This document shows positions 33,706-46,700 of a stretch of DNA of 64,000 nt, piece after piece. The stretch comes from Lineus longissimus (taxonomy: Eukaryota > Nemertea > Pilidiophora > Heteronemertea > Lineidae), in NCBI RefSeq assembly GCF_910592395.1, contig NC_088319.1:5022001-5086000 (forward strand), read 5' to 3'. The number at the start of each line of letters is the position of its first letter. Positions within the stretch are counted from its first letter, which is position 1. The position numbers and the translations under genes are program-made. The notes under the pieces were generated by a model, which worked only from the letters and a program-made list of their open reading frames with translations, was not told the DNA's origin and searched no databases.

Positions 33706-36700
33706 ATGGCCAAACGAAAGAAGCAGAGTTACGAGCAGAAAAAAAAATACATGAAAGCGCGCAGTCGGGAGCAAAGATCAAAACATTCCCTCCAGACAAT
33801 AACGCAAAGAACCACTTGCACAGAACTGCTGGCGCAATATTTCGCTGATCAGGACACGAAACTCACCAACCTCGCTGGGCACGCTTCTTCATCGTCCCCA
33901 CGTTGTCCCAGTCCTCAACCCTCCACTTCAAAATCAAAACCAGGATGTGCAAGGACTGTTTCCTTGTCCACGCCAGCAAAAAAAGCCTCCTCGTACATGT
34001 CCTTGCCTAAACAAGTGTGTGCTCCAAAACGAAAACTTACTGATCACAATCATGCAGATATACCTAAAAAAACTAAACGTCTTCGCACTGGCCCCAAATG
34101 CAACCTATCTGAATCAAAACCAGGATGTGCCAAGAGTGCTTCGTTGTACGCGCCAACACAAACTGTCTCCTCTTCCGGGTCTTCCCCATTGGCCCCAACG
34201 ACTTCATTACCTAAAAAACTGTATGCTCCCAAACGTAAACTTGTCAATGTTAGTCCTGCAGACTCTGTACCATTACCAAGACAGCGTCTTTGTACTAAAT
34301 CAAAACCAGGATATGCCAAGGGTGTCTCATTGTACGCGCCACCACAAACTGTCTCCACTCCCGAGTCTTCGCCACTGGGCGCAACGACTTCATTGCCCAA
34401 AAAACTGTATGCTCCCAAACATAAACTTGCCAATGTTAGTCCTGCAGACTCTGTACCAAGAAAGCGTCTTCGTACCCCTGAACATAAATGCAAAGCTGCA
34501 GCTAGTTTACAAGCTAAACGGAACAACCAATCCCAACAGGAACGATCCACAGTACAACTCCAAGATCGTCGTAGAAAACGGTCCAATAAGGAAACCAAAC
34601 GAAGACAACTCGTACTCCTCAATGAACAATCTGCTCTTCCAGATGAACCGGAATACTTGACCCCAGCAATTAAAAAGGACCTCCTCGCATACCGAACTGC
34701 TATTGCTCAAGGACCAACTTACACGTGTACATGTTGCCATCGCATGCTTTTTCGTACTGCCGTTGTCCGCTGCAATGTCTCTAAATACAAGAAGTGTTCA
34801 GAGGATATCTTGAACAATTGCATAACAAAAACATTGAGTGAGGGCAATCAAGAATGGATGTGTTCTACATGCCAAAAGCAACTTTTGCGAGGAGCAATGC
34901 CTCCACAAGCCATTGCGAATAATATGAAACTGCCCCCTATTCCAGATGACCTCCATAAACTTTGCGATATAGAGAAACAAATTATTGCCAAAATCATACC
35001 CTTCATGAAAATTGTGGCTAAACCCAGAGGAGCACAACACGGCATCCACGGACAAGTTGTGCTAGTCCCTGCTGACCTGAACAAAGTCACCGACGTCTTA
35101 CCAAGATGCACCTCCGATTGTCAAGTCTTTGCATTAACACTAAAGAGGCGATTGACTGATAAAGGACATGTCAGCAAACAGTTCATTCGCCCAGAATACA
35201 TTAACAATGCACTTCAGTCACTAAAAAGTATGAACCCCCACTACAAGGACACAGTGTTCAATGAACATTGGGTAGCTCAAAGCCAGCCAACTGATAATGC
35301 ATTCCTGTTGGACAGAGTTCAGGACAATCTAACAACAGATCCACCGCCACAGGATGACCACAGAAATTACCCAAAACCCACCACTGACACAGCAACACCT
35401 GCCAATAAAGAAGGTGCCCCAATAGTCGATAGCGAGGACGAAGTAGATGAAGATAATCCAGAAGAATTCACCCGATTCTTACAGAAAAAGGCAACATTAA
35501 ACACCAACACCTGTCTCAAAACAAACGATCCAATCATTCAATCTCAGGATATCATCAACATCGCTCCTGGTGAAGGTCAAACACCCACTGGCATGTCTAA
35601 AGAAAAACATTGGGAGGCAATGGCTTTCCCAACTCTGTTCCCAGATGGCAGGAACACATTCAATGCAGACAGGATAAAAAAACTTAGTGTCAAAAAGTAC
35701 CTAAATGCCAGACTGACTTCAAAAGACACACGCTTTGCAGAAAGCACCCAGTACATATTTCAAGCACTGCACTGGAGTGAAACCGAGACACTGAATAATA
35801 CCATTTCCATTGTCTCTTGTCAGCAATACCAACATGACATCAATGCAGGACAACTAATAACGCAGGACAGCAATAAAACGCCTCATCTCCTCCGATCAAA
35901 TCTTCAGAACATTCAAAACTATCCGTGGCACACCGCAATATTGGAATAACATGCAGCTAGACATGCTTGCAAAATTGCGCCAATTAGGACCCTACACCTT
36001 CTTCCTCACTGCCTCTGCTGCCGAATTTCATTGGACTGAAATAATCCAAGTCATTGGTCGCCAGTATGGCAGCCCCTTCACTGCTGAACAAGTCCAAAGT
36101 ATGAGTTGGGACACAAAACGCTCATGGTTACAACGAAATCCAGTAACTGCAGCACGCCAGATAGACTACATCTTTCAACAGCTATGGGATAAAGTCATTC
36201 TTAGTGGGAGCCACCCCATCGGACAAATCCTCAATTACGATAGAAGAAAAGAAATGCAGGGCCGAGGAGTAGAACACTTCCATGCAGCCCTTCACATAAA
36301 AGATGCACCACAAATGGACAAAGATTCAGATGAGGCAGTCATTGCTTTCATCGACCAGCATGTCGCCACCAGCATTCCAGATGCCAACACCGACCCTGAC
36401 CTTCATCAACTTGTCCTTACAAGACAGATGCACCACCACACAAGAACATGCAAGAAAAAACAATGTGTGGCATGTCGTTTCGGTTTCCCAAAACCACCAT
36501 CACCCACAACTCTCATTTCACGGCCACCACTGGATGAACTAGCAAAAACCCACAAGACTGCAGCTGCAGCATACCTCAAGTCAGTGTATGCAGCCCTACT
36601 AAAAATGCCACAGGACCAACCGGTTCCACTCGAAGAACTACTAAAAGAGGCAGATGTATCAATGGAGAACTACCAATGGGCCCTCTCAATTGCCAAAAGC

Positions 36701-37734
36701 AAAGCCAAAATCATCCTCAAGCGCACCCCAGCTGAAGCTAACATCAACAATTACAACCCCATCCTACTCCGAGCCATACAAGCCAACATGGACATCCAGT
36801 ACATAACCAACATATGGGCATGCATCGCCTACCTCACATCCTACATGTGCAAACCAGAAAGGGCAATGAGCGAATTAATGAGGAAAGCAAGCAAAGAAGC
36901 CACAGACTGCGCCATGAAGGAAAAGGTACAAAAGATTGGTAGAGTTTTCACAAATGCCAGAGAAGTTTCTGAACACGAGGCGATCGCACGCTTACTCTCT
37001 ATCCCACTAAGAAGATCAAACAAGAGTGTCACCTTCATCCCAACAGACCTTAAACAAAATAGAACTCGAATGCTGAAATCAAACACAACACTCGCAAATA
37101 TGAAAGACAACGATAGAGATATTTACATTCCAAACATAACAGACAAGTACGCCGCTCGCCCACCTCACCTAGAGAATACCTGCTATGCAGACTTTGCCGC
37201 TAACTACACCACAACAACAAAGACAACTGAAGACGATGATGAAGAAGATCACGACCAACCAAGAGAGGACCAAGCCACCACAACCAAGACCACCATCAAA
37301 CTACAAAGAAATCTTGGCTACATGCACAGGCGCAAAACACCATGTTTCCTACGCTACCACTATGTATTAAAAGAAGCTGACGAGGAAAAATACTACCACC
37401 GTTTCCTCATCTTTTACCTACCATGGCGTGATGAACTGCAACTCTTAGGAGAGGACAGCACATATTCTTCAAAATATGCTCAAGTCCAAGACCAGATAGC
37501 CACCACCATCGTACAGTTTGAACCTCACTATCAAGCTATAGAGGATGTCCTATTCACATTCGACCCCACAGATGATGCACTACCATATATTTGGGATGAA
37601 ATGGCAGCACAAACACAGCAGGAACTTGATGAAAACAATAATTTCACTACAGACGATCGTTTCACCTTCATTGACCCAACAACTGCCAGCTACGTCAAAC
37701 CACAACCCAGCGTCAACAGGAAACAGGCAAAAAA
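33706..37734 (+). pseudogene. Helentron N-terminal domain and HUH Rep nuclease
   Basis: The N-terminal frame (33706-35949) opens MAKRKKQSYEQKKKYM, has three roughly 60-residue repeats, a TCTCCHRMLFR ... WMCSTCQKQL cysteine region, and NIAPGEGQTPTGM with FPTLFPDGRN. An extra A near 35876 shifts to the next frame, which is open upstream of its first ATG and reads FRTFKTIRGTPQYWNNM. In that frame, counted from 35951, H109 and H111 (EHFHAALHI) form the metal-binding HUH motif, CRFGFPKPP follows, and Y294 and Y298 (AYLTSYMCK) are the two catalytic tyrosines that nick and join DNA ends during rolling-circle transposition. All catalytic residues are present. The frame is lost again in an A-run at about 37730. 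Confidence 0.85.
33934..34479 (+). repeat. Three tandem ~60-residue repeats inside the Helentron protein
   Basis: Each unit starts SKPG[CY]A, then a SLYAP or SLSTP box, then LPK(K/Q) with APK[RH]KL and a basic end. Units begin at residues 77, 137 and 199 of the frame starting at 33706. Units 2 and 3 are the most alike, so the duplication is recent. Confidence 0.8.
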
Positions 37735-39890
37735 AAAACCTTCACCCTCAATGTGCAAAACTCATATGTTCCAGACAGTGAATACCGGGCTCTCATTATT
37801 TCACTAAATCCTCAATAAAGAAAACTCTTCGACTTTACATACCAGTGGTCAACCAAGAAACGCCTATCCTTCACTAACGTCGTCACCGAACCTGAACAAT
37901 TCTTCATCTTCCTGAGTGGCGGTGGAGGTGTAGGAAAGAGTCACACCATCAATGCTGTTTACCAAGGAGCCATCCGTGCCCTACGCTTAACCAACGATGA
38001 CCCAACCAAACCAACCGTCATGCTCACCGCAACAACAGGCAAGGCAGCAGCCAACATTGGCGGTACAACTCTCCATACATCTTTGGCCTTCCAATACGCG
38101 AAAAAGGAAAAACATTCAGCTACTGCAAACCATCCAGCCTAAGACTACAACGCCTCAAAATGCTGTATATAAACCTCAAAATCATCATCATGGATGAAGT
38201 TTCCATGTTGGGTGGTACCTCTCTTTCCCACCTGTCCCTAGCCCTGCAACACATCAAAGAAGACCTCAGCGCACCATTTGGCTGTCTATCAATCCTCGCA
38301 GTTGGAGATCTACTTCAACTAAATCCAGTCGGAGATCGAGCTGTTTTCCAACCCGCCTCAACAGGATACAGCGCACTTGAAGGCACACTCTGGTCTCAAT
38401 TCCTACTCCATGAACTCACAGACATCGTTCGCCAAAAAGGAGATCCAGTCTTTGCTGAAACACTCTCTCGGATAAGAACAGGAACAATGAATTCGCAAGA
38501 CATAGCAATGCTCAACGAACTGCAAGAATCGCCACCACAACAGCAACAGCAAGAACCAATCTACCTTTTCCTGACAAATGCACAAGTGGACGCGCACAAT
38601 GAACGCAAATTCAAAGACCTTCATGGCAACAAGATAACCATTAGAGCTCAAGACAGGGACCTACACACACAAGCCGTCCCCATTTCAATCACATCCGACA
38701 AATTATATGAAACAGGAAACTTGCCAAGTGTCTTAACCCTGGCCGAACAAACCAGAGTCATTCTCACAAAAAACATCAACGTTTCAGACAACCTCGTAAA
38801 TGGTGCAACAGGCCTTGTCATCTCTATCAGAGTCAGCAAAACAAATCCACTCGAAGGCACCATCTACGTCCACTTCGATGAAGACCACATAGGAGCAGAG
38901 GCAAAACGTTATTCACCAGTCCCAAAAGCAGTACCCATCCAAGCGACCACGACAAAGTTCACTCTTACAGGCGCAGCACCCATACCAGTGGAGCGTAAAC
39001 AATTCCCCCTCAAACTCGCCTACGCACTGACTGTCCATAAAGCCCAGGGAAGCACCTACAAATATATGGTCGGAGACTTGTCAACAACACACAACAAAGG
39101 AGTCCCACAAGGCCTGGTGTACACAATGTTGAGTCGTGTCACATCCAGAAAAGGCCTCACCCTCAAAAACGTTGAACCAAGCAAAATTAAAGTCAACCAA
39201 AAAGCTCTCAAACAAATGGACACAATGAGTAAAGACCACTACTTCAATTGGATCCACCCGCTTCAACGCACCACTCCAAATGAGATCACCATAGCCCACC
39301 TCAACATCAGAAACTCGACCACAAACTTCAACAGCATCTCCAGAGAATTACAGTTGCACCCAGCCATAACAGTCCTCTGTTTAACAGAAACCCACCTCCA
39401 ACTGGAGACAAACCAACATGATTTCGATATTCCCAACTACACGGCATACCATTGTCACACAGACCAAGGCATCTCCATCTACATCGACAACCATATCACC
39501 ACCCAGGAACTACCCCTGCAAAACCAAGGACTCCAGATAGCTACCTACAAACTAGCTACCCCAGCAAGTGACATCTTCATCATTGTATGTTACAAACATC
39601 CAAAAGATAAAAAAACCAGCTTCCTCCAAAAGCTAGAACTATACATGAACTCTCTACCAAAAGGATCTCCAACATATATACTCGGCGACTTCAACATGGA
39701 CCAAAATGCTCCAACTAATAACCACCTACCAGCACTCCTCAATAGTTACCAGCTCCACCAACTCATCAAATCACCTACCCACTGGCATGGAGGCGTTCTT
39801 GACTTAATCTTTAGCCCAACACCAAGTATCACACCAACAGTCTTCCCAGTACCATACAGTGATCACTCCCTCACCTGGATCACCATTTAA
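37735..39890 (+). pseudogene. Helentron PIF1-like helicase fused to AP-type endonuclease
   Basis: After the A-run at 37730 the frame reads FTLNVQNSYVPDSEYR and NPQ, meets TAA at 37815-37817, and continues KLFDFTYQW to the Walker A motif LSGGGGVGKS at about 37913-37942. TATTGKAAANIGG and TTLHTSLAF follow. A frameshift near 38100 is needed to reach the Walker B motif IIMDEVSML (38187 on) and GDLLQLNPV, then the C-terminal helicase motif ALTVHKAQGSTY and TMLSRVTSRKGL. The last 200 residues form the endonuclease: IAHLNIRN, LCLTETHL, YILGDFNMD, GGVLDLIFS and YSDHSLTWITI, with its catalytic N, E, D, N and H all present. It ends at TAA 39888. The helicase unwinds DNA for strand transfer, and the endonuclease is thought to have been acquired from a LINE. 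Confidence 0.9.
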
Positions 39891-39992
39891 CCAACCAAAC
39901 TATCAGGTAAACATTACCCCCTCCTCAACCAAACCCTCCCCTGCAACCTGACCCCCACCCTCTGCGGGGACACTGCTTCAACTGATGCCTTG

Positions 39993-40770
39993 TTTTTAGA
40001 TTGCTATTAAAACAACTGATCTACTGCAACAAAGTACCATTGACTGTGAATGTAAGTATTATTTATAACTATTTTGAAATCATATAATTGAATTGATTAC
40101 AATCCATCGAACAGGGCTCTTAACAATTACAAGCTGAATATATTAAAGTGCAGATAATAAAAAGACTGAAGCATTACTAGTAAATTATCAATCTATTGAT
40201 TTTTTTTATTTACAAATATTCCTTATTACAGTTCTGGGCGACCCTAACGAAGAAAAGTCAAATGTGAGTATATCTTTTTCTTTAAAAAACATTCGTTTCA
40301 CCCAATCGTCCCTCGAACGTGGCTGTCGCAGTCAGACTCAGAGGTTGATATAAATATAAACTAGGAATCAATTGTGGAGGCAAAGGTGAGTCCATTTGCT
40401 TTAAAAGGCTAACTATTTTCCAGTTGAGAGACATCCATTATTGGTTCATACTTATATACACTATATTTTTGGTTTGTTTCTGTAATTTTTAGATTGCTGA
40501 AACAACTGATCTACTGCAACAAAGTACCATTGACTGTGAATGTAAGTATTATTTATATCTATTTTGAAATCATATAATTGAATTGATTACAATCCATCGA
40601 ACAGGACTCTTAACAATTACAAGCTGAATATATTAAAGTGAAGATAAAGAAAAGACTGAATCATTACTAGTAAATTATCAATCTATTGATTTTTTTATTT
40701 ACAAATATTCCTTATTACAGTTCTCGGCGACCTTAACAAAGAAACGTCCAATGTGAGTATATCTTTTTCT
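39993..40770. repeat. Tandem duplication of two exons with their intron (~290 bp, spaced ~493 bp)
   Basis: 39993-40285 and 40486-40770 match nearly base for base, including both splice sites, the intervening intron and the start of the next intron. A 21-nt exon lies between them. The left copy begins where the Helentron region ends. Confidence 0.9.
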
Positions 40771-43700
40771 TAAAAAAACATTCCAACATCAGGTATTACA
40801 ACTTTTGCAATTACAAAGTTGACGTTGTTGCCACATGAATGAAAACATTCTGCATAATTTCCATTTACAGTTACATATGATGCAAGAAACTTCAATTTCA
40901 GAATGTTTGCGGCAAATGCTTCAAAATTAAATACTGCACATGTTATGCTAAAATCAGAAGTTACCCGTTACACTTTGACATGTGGATTGAAGTCTCCTGA
41001 GGCAAGCACCTCTCTAAAGGACACCCTCTATGAAGGACACTGATTAATTTGACTTTTTTCACATTTCAGCTGCTCTATGATCTTAATGTAAGAATCCGGA
41101 CAACAATCATAGAGACATATGCATCCCTTTATGAAATTTAGGTGTTTTCTCACCAGTACATTTCTTCAAGTCTGTGTCAATTAAAAACAAAAATATGCCA
41201 TGTTACACATTTTACCGTTACTAAAAAAGACGACAACATGAATTGCTTGTAAAACCATACAAGAATTTGTTGTAATTGTGATTTAAAGGATGTTATTTTC
41301 TTAATATAAGGCAAGTAGATTGCCCAGATTGCCGAGAATCTTTAATCTCAGTCTTTGTATTCAAGGCTGGCCTTCAAACAAGTTGGCTTTTTGGCTACAA
41401 TTTCAAAGATGTGCATGACAGAACCTTTGTTTATCCCAGAAAACGTTTGCTTCCAGATTATGACAGACATCAATCACATCAAGAGTCAGAATGACCAAAT
41501 CATTCAACAAAATTCAAAAATTTTGGAGCAGAATCAACAAATCATAAATCTGCTTCATTCAAAAATTCACCACAGGAAGTATGTATTTCTCGACAATATA
41601 CTATAAAGAAGAAGGGTGGCCTGAACACTTAGAAATCAGAAATTGAACAAATAACAAGAATCCTTGCATTTGTTTTCCAATGAAAAATAAAACCATGACC
41701 ACGAGACCATGAGCAGAACACTCTCAGAAGAAGAAGAATATAGCCTCAACACTTTTTATAAATTTACGTAAATGTTTGTTGATAATAAAAAGAAATCTCC
41801 AAATCCTTTCTAAAATATTTTTACCAAAGCCCTAATTTTGGTAAGACCGCCCTGTCATGTATAAAGGTTGCCACATCTGTTTCGTCATGAGCATAACTCA
41901 ACATTAGCCAAATGTGGGTTAGCCCCCTCTGGCTCTAAGCTCTAAGCTCTCATTTGTCCTTGGCTATTCCTATTTTCATATCCGTATCTTAAGTTGTGGG
42001 ATGCACCCCGCATCGTCTCGTTGGCTTTTTCACCTCTGACCGGGTATTATCATATGTGGGGTGCACCCCATAAAATTTGCCATAATTTTTCAATTTCTGG
42101 AAGATGTCCTGTGGTAGACACAAAAGAGCTGATGAACTCATAGTCTCCAGCTGTTTTGGGGATATTGTCTTGATTTAGGTCATTTTGTACGAAAGGGCTG
42201 TTCAATTTTTGGATATAACGTTAACAAAATTGTGGGGGGGGGGGGGGCACTCCAGAACTCGCCCTTCAGTTTTCCATTTAGATATACAGCCTAGTGTAGG
42301 AAGTTGCATGGTAGAGTTAATGAACTCTTTCACATTTGCACCTTTCCATATTAAAAGGAGAATCTTCACAAAGTGAGTTTTTGTATGTGTTAATGTGATT
42401 GTAAGGATTTTGATGTTATTTGTGTTAACATACATGTATTGTGATTCCTGTTCAATTTTGTCTCTGTGAGAGACGACCACAAAATAGACCAGGCTGCATT
42501 TTATGCAAACTGGCACGTCATCTTATCAAGCCATACTCTCCATACTGTGATACATATCAGTGCAGTAAAGTGGCAATTTATCTAGAGATGTAACCAATGC
42601 GTTATGAGGAATAGTTCGTTACAAAGCTGTGAATTTCTCCAATCATTGGGCATTTCTTTGTTTGTTTGTAATTGAAGTAGGCCGATCAATTATTGGATGT
42701 TATTTCAAGAGTTAGAAAATTTCTTTTAATTTAAGGATACAATGCAAGCTTGCCAGATGAATAGTTCGTTTCAAAACTGTGAATTTCTCCAATCATTGGG
42801 CATTTGTTTGTTTGTTTGAAATTGAAGTAGGCCCACCTATTATTGGATGTTATTTCAAGAGTTAGAGAATTTCTTTTAATTTGAGGATACAATGCAAGCT
42901 TGCCAGATATTGGATGTTAGTCTCATTATAGGACCTCCTTGATTCTATCCATTGGGTTTTCCAGTTAAAGGTGGAGTCGTCCGAGGTAATTTTCTGCAGT
43001 ACCAGTACTATATTAAAGCTTTGGAAATGATTACTTGTGAGGCCCAGTGGCACTTCAATTACTGTTGGTGAAAAAAACAATATTTTATTGAGCTGACTAG
43101 GCCTTTAAGGTCGTAGTATGTGTAGGTCTACAAGCAGCATTAGAACCTTTGGATTTGCGGTGACTGAAAAGATCATGAAGATAGCACGAATGCCTGTAAA
43201 GTGATCAGTGCTGTTGTGAATATGGTCAATACTCCTTTGAGGACTTTGAATCAACACCACCATCGGCAGAAGTCTGAACAAAATTTCCAGATTTTGCATC
43301 CGGTTACGCAAGTAACCAACAATACCGATCAGTAACCAAGGTATACTTATCAATGCGCATGCGTAACCGGATGCAATATCCGGAAATTTTGTTCGAACTG
43401 CGGCGCTGATTCAAAGTCCTCGAAGGAGTAGAGTAAAGCACATGTTTTAATTGTAATTGTAATTCCGTTGTAATTGTAATTAAATGTAATGAGGTGGTCG
43501 CACAAATTTTAGTTCCAACACCGTCGATAGGTCGCAACCTACAAGACCCTTTTCCGCTCAAATTCTAATGCATTTCCATTTATTTCTGACCGTAAAATAC
43601 TCGACTTCTTTTCATCCAAATTCAGCCGAACTTTACCTTTTTGACTCAAATCTAAAGAGTTACACATCTATGAGGACAGTTCTGCCCTGGGTTAGCACCT

Positions 43701-46700
43701 TTTCTGTTTGGAAATTTAATGCTAAAAGGTACAAACCATTTTCCCGCGCGTGATGACACAAGTTCGACGCCCTACATCAACAAAAGGTCATTGCGTCATA
43801 GGGCATGCGCTGTGCCGCATTTCGGGTCTCTTCCGGTTCTTATAGTGACAGCGCCATCTGGCGTAAAAGTTCTGCGACCACCTCATTCCAAACCTGTCAA
43901 TACAATGTATAAAGGTCATTCCCTATTACTTGGGTATGGCACACCAAAGAGGAATCAATTCAACATGATGAAATAAATATTAGCATTACAAAAATTGTGA
44001 CAGTAGTCAAGATTTTCTGAAAACATATAAAAAATTTTGAAAATCTTAACAACATTTCCCAAAAGATTGCGAAGACCGTTCAAAAAATTGAACTGTCTGG
44101 ATCCAGGTTGCATTTTGGTACGCCGGAAATGCAACCTGGATCTAGTCTGCCTAAGGGTTCCGTTCCGTCAGCTGACGATAGGGGTGCACGGTCTTGCCAA
44201 TTTTTCAGTCTTGAACGAAAAAAATTCTTGTCATCTTTTTTAGGGTTGACAAAGTTTTCAGGAGTAGAAATATTTTTAAAACTGTTGTCATATTTTGAAG
44301 AATGTTGTTACGTTTTTCAAAAATGTTGATATGTTTTCAGAAAATATTGACTACTTTTAAAAATTGTGGACACAATTTTTGTAATGTTGATGTGTTTTTC
44401 ATCATGTTAAATTGATTCCGCTTTGACGTGCCATACTTGGGCTGGACGTGTTCAAGTTTTTTTTTGAATATGTCAAATTTGTCAAAGAGATTATCAATAA
44501 AACACAACATAAAAAATGAAAGTTTGTTTGTGATTGGCTGATATGGGACTATCTCAACACCACAGTGAAGCCAAAAAACATTGTTTTTCTGTTTGGCTGA
44601 GGAGGTTCTCATTTCTATGGTCGAGTTTTTATATCTGGTGGTGTATTAGCTTTAGACATTGAAGCTAGAACGTGGGTGCACCCAACCTTTTAGTTTGTTA
44701 TTTTGGAGATGCATTTTATACAAAAGGGCTGTTCCTTTTTTGATAAAATTGTGGGGTGCACCCCATAACTCACCTTTTAGTTTTCCAATAAGATTGCTGA
44801 TAGGGTAGGAACTGTCCCAGGAGAACTCGTGAACTCTTTGACATTTCATTTAATTGTGTTGTTGTTATTTACTTGATTAGCATGGGTTGCAAATAATTCT
44901 TTCAAATGGTGGGTCCTATGCTGCATTTTCACGTTGGTTCTAGTCCAGGAGAACACCACTGCCTTGGCTTCTGCTCTTCTGTGTGTGGATCTTCTCCAGT
45001 GTTCTTGGGACGACACGATGCAAGTGCAGAGCATGTCTGGGGTTGTAGTTTTCCTTCGAGGTTGTGAAGACAGTTGAAACCGTCTCTGGGTTGCGACTGT
45101 CCTGACAGCCGGGGCCATTCCTTAGACTAGCGAGAGTCTCGTTGACATGGACTGTCCTCTGGTTGTGACAATGTACTAAGGTGTCTCGTACAGAGACAAG
45201 GAGATGAAACCAGACAGGAAGGACGCTTGTTGTATGATATCCCAGGCGAAGGTAGCATGTGGGGAAAAGTGATAAAAATTGGTCTCAAGACGGACACTGA
45301 GGTAAAAGATACAAGCACCACTCTTGTACCGTGTCAAACAAAATGATAAGACCAATATGATACAGACATGATAAGGACACTGAGTGACCCTAACCCTAAC
45401 CTAAAGTTTATTGAAAATGAGATAATTATAGGCCATGATAATCGGCATGGATACTTGCAAGAAAAGCTGCATATTGATGAAGGCCATTGAAAAGGCAATG
45501 GAGTGGAGTAAACTGGCAACACGCAAAACACAATATTTACAACAAGTTAAAGAGGAGGATGAGAAAACTATGATATTGCAACGTTGGCTATCTTTCTTTA
45601 ACTTTGGGGCGATGAAGCCTAGAAATCCGATCTGGGAATATAGACCACGCTGCAAGCTGATTGGCTCCTCAGAGCAAGTGCATGTAAACGATGAAGATGA
45701 TTAGCTGATGCTTTGCAGCCAAGTGTGCAACTTGACCCGGGAGCTTGATAAAATTGTGGGGTGCACCCCTTAACTCACTTCTTTTAGTTTTCCCGCAAAT
45801 ACATGTAGGGTAGGAACTGGCCCAGCAGGACTTATGAACTCTTTGACATTTTATTTGATTGTGTTGTGCTTATTTACTTGATTAGCATAGCTCGCAAAAA
45901 AAATGGTGGGTCCTATGCTGCATTTTCAAGTTGGTTCTTGTCCAGGAGAACACCAGTGCCTTGGCTTCTGCTCTTCTGTGATGTAGATCTCCAGTGTTCT
46001 CTGGGTGACACCATGCAATTGCAGGCCATGTCTGGAGTTGTTGCTATTTGTCTTTCGGGTGTCCCCTCGAGGTTGTGTTTGAAGACAGTTGTGGCCATCT
46101 CCTGGTTGTGACTGTCCCTATAGCCGGGGCCATTCCTTAGACTAGCGAGTTTCATTGACATAGACTGTCCTCTGGTTGTGACAATGTACTAAGGTGTCCC
46201 GTACAGAGACAAGGAGATAAAACTAGACAGGAGGGGCGCTTGTAGTATGATGTCCCAGGCTAAGGTAGCATGAGGGGAGAAGTGATGAAAATGGGTCTCA
46301 AGACTGACCAGAAAGTAAAAAATACAAGCGCCACTCCTGTACCGTATGGAACAAAATGATAAGAAGACCAATATTGTACAGACATGATAAGGACACTGAG
46401 TGAGTGATCCTAACCCTAACCCCTTACCCTAACCCAAACTCAAGTTTATTGAAAATTAGCAATAACAGCTAGATGACGCTTAAGATAAGCAAAAGCTTGG
46501 CAAAGTTATTATAGGGCCTTGAGGGGATCCACAAATGTATTTTCCAATACAGGTATTGATAGAAATGTGTTTTGGGTGACCTAGCCAAGCACCTCTTCTT
46601 GAAGACGAAATGCAACCCAGTAACTTGTTGGTCAATCGCAACCCAGTGATTTGTTGGTCCAGCGCAACCCACTTGTATATTGCCTCATACACCCCGCATG

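Larger units (their letters stand above)
33706..39890 (+). mobile_element. Helentron (Helitron2-type rolling-circle transposon) coding core
   Basis: A single long plus-strand protein track carries, in order, a cysteine-containing N-terminal domain, a HUH-type Rep nuclease, a PIF1-like helicase and an AP-type endonuclease. The last domain defines Helentrons among Helitrons. Three single-base frameshifts, all in A-runs (near 35876, 37730 and 38100), and one TAA (37815-37817) interrupt it. The 3' end probably lies between 39893 and 39992, where a duplicated host exon begins. I could not fix the 5' end. An acceptor CTTTCAG at 33682 just before the ATG suggests a spliced leader exon. Confidence 0.9.
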
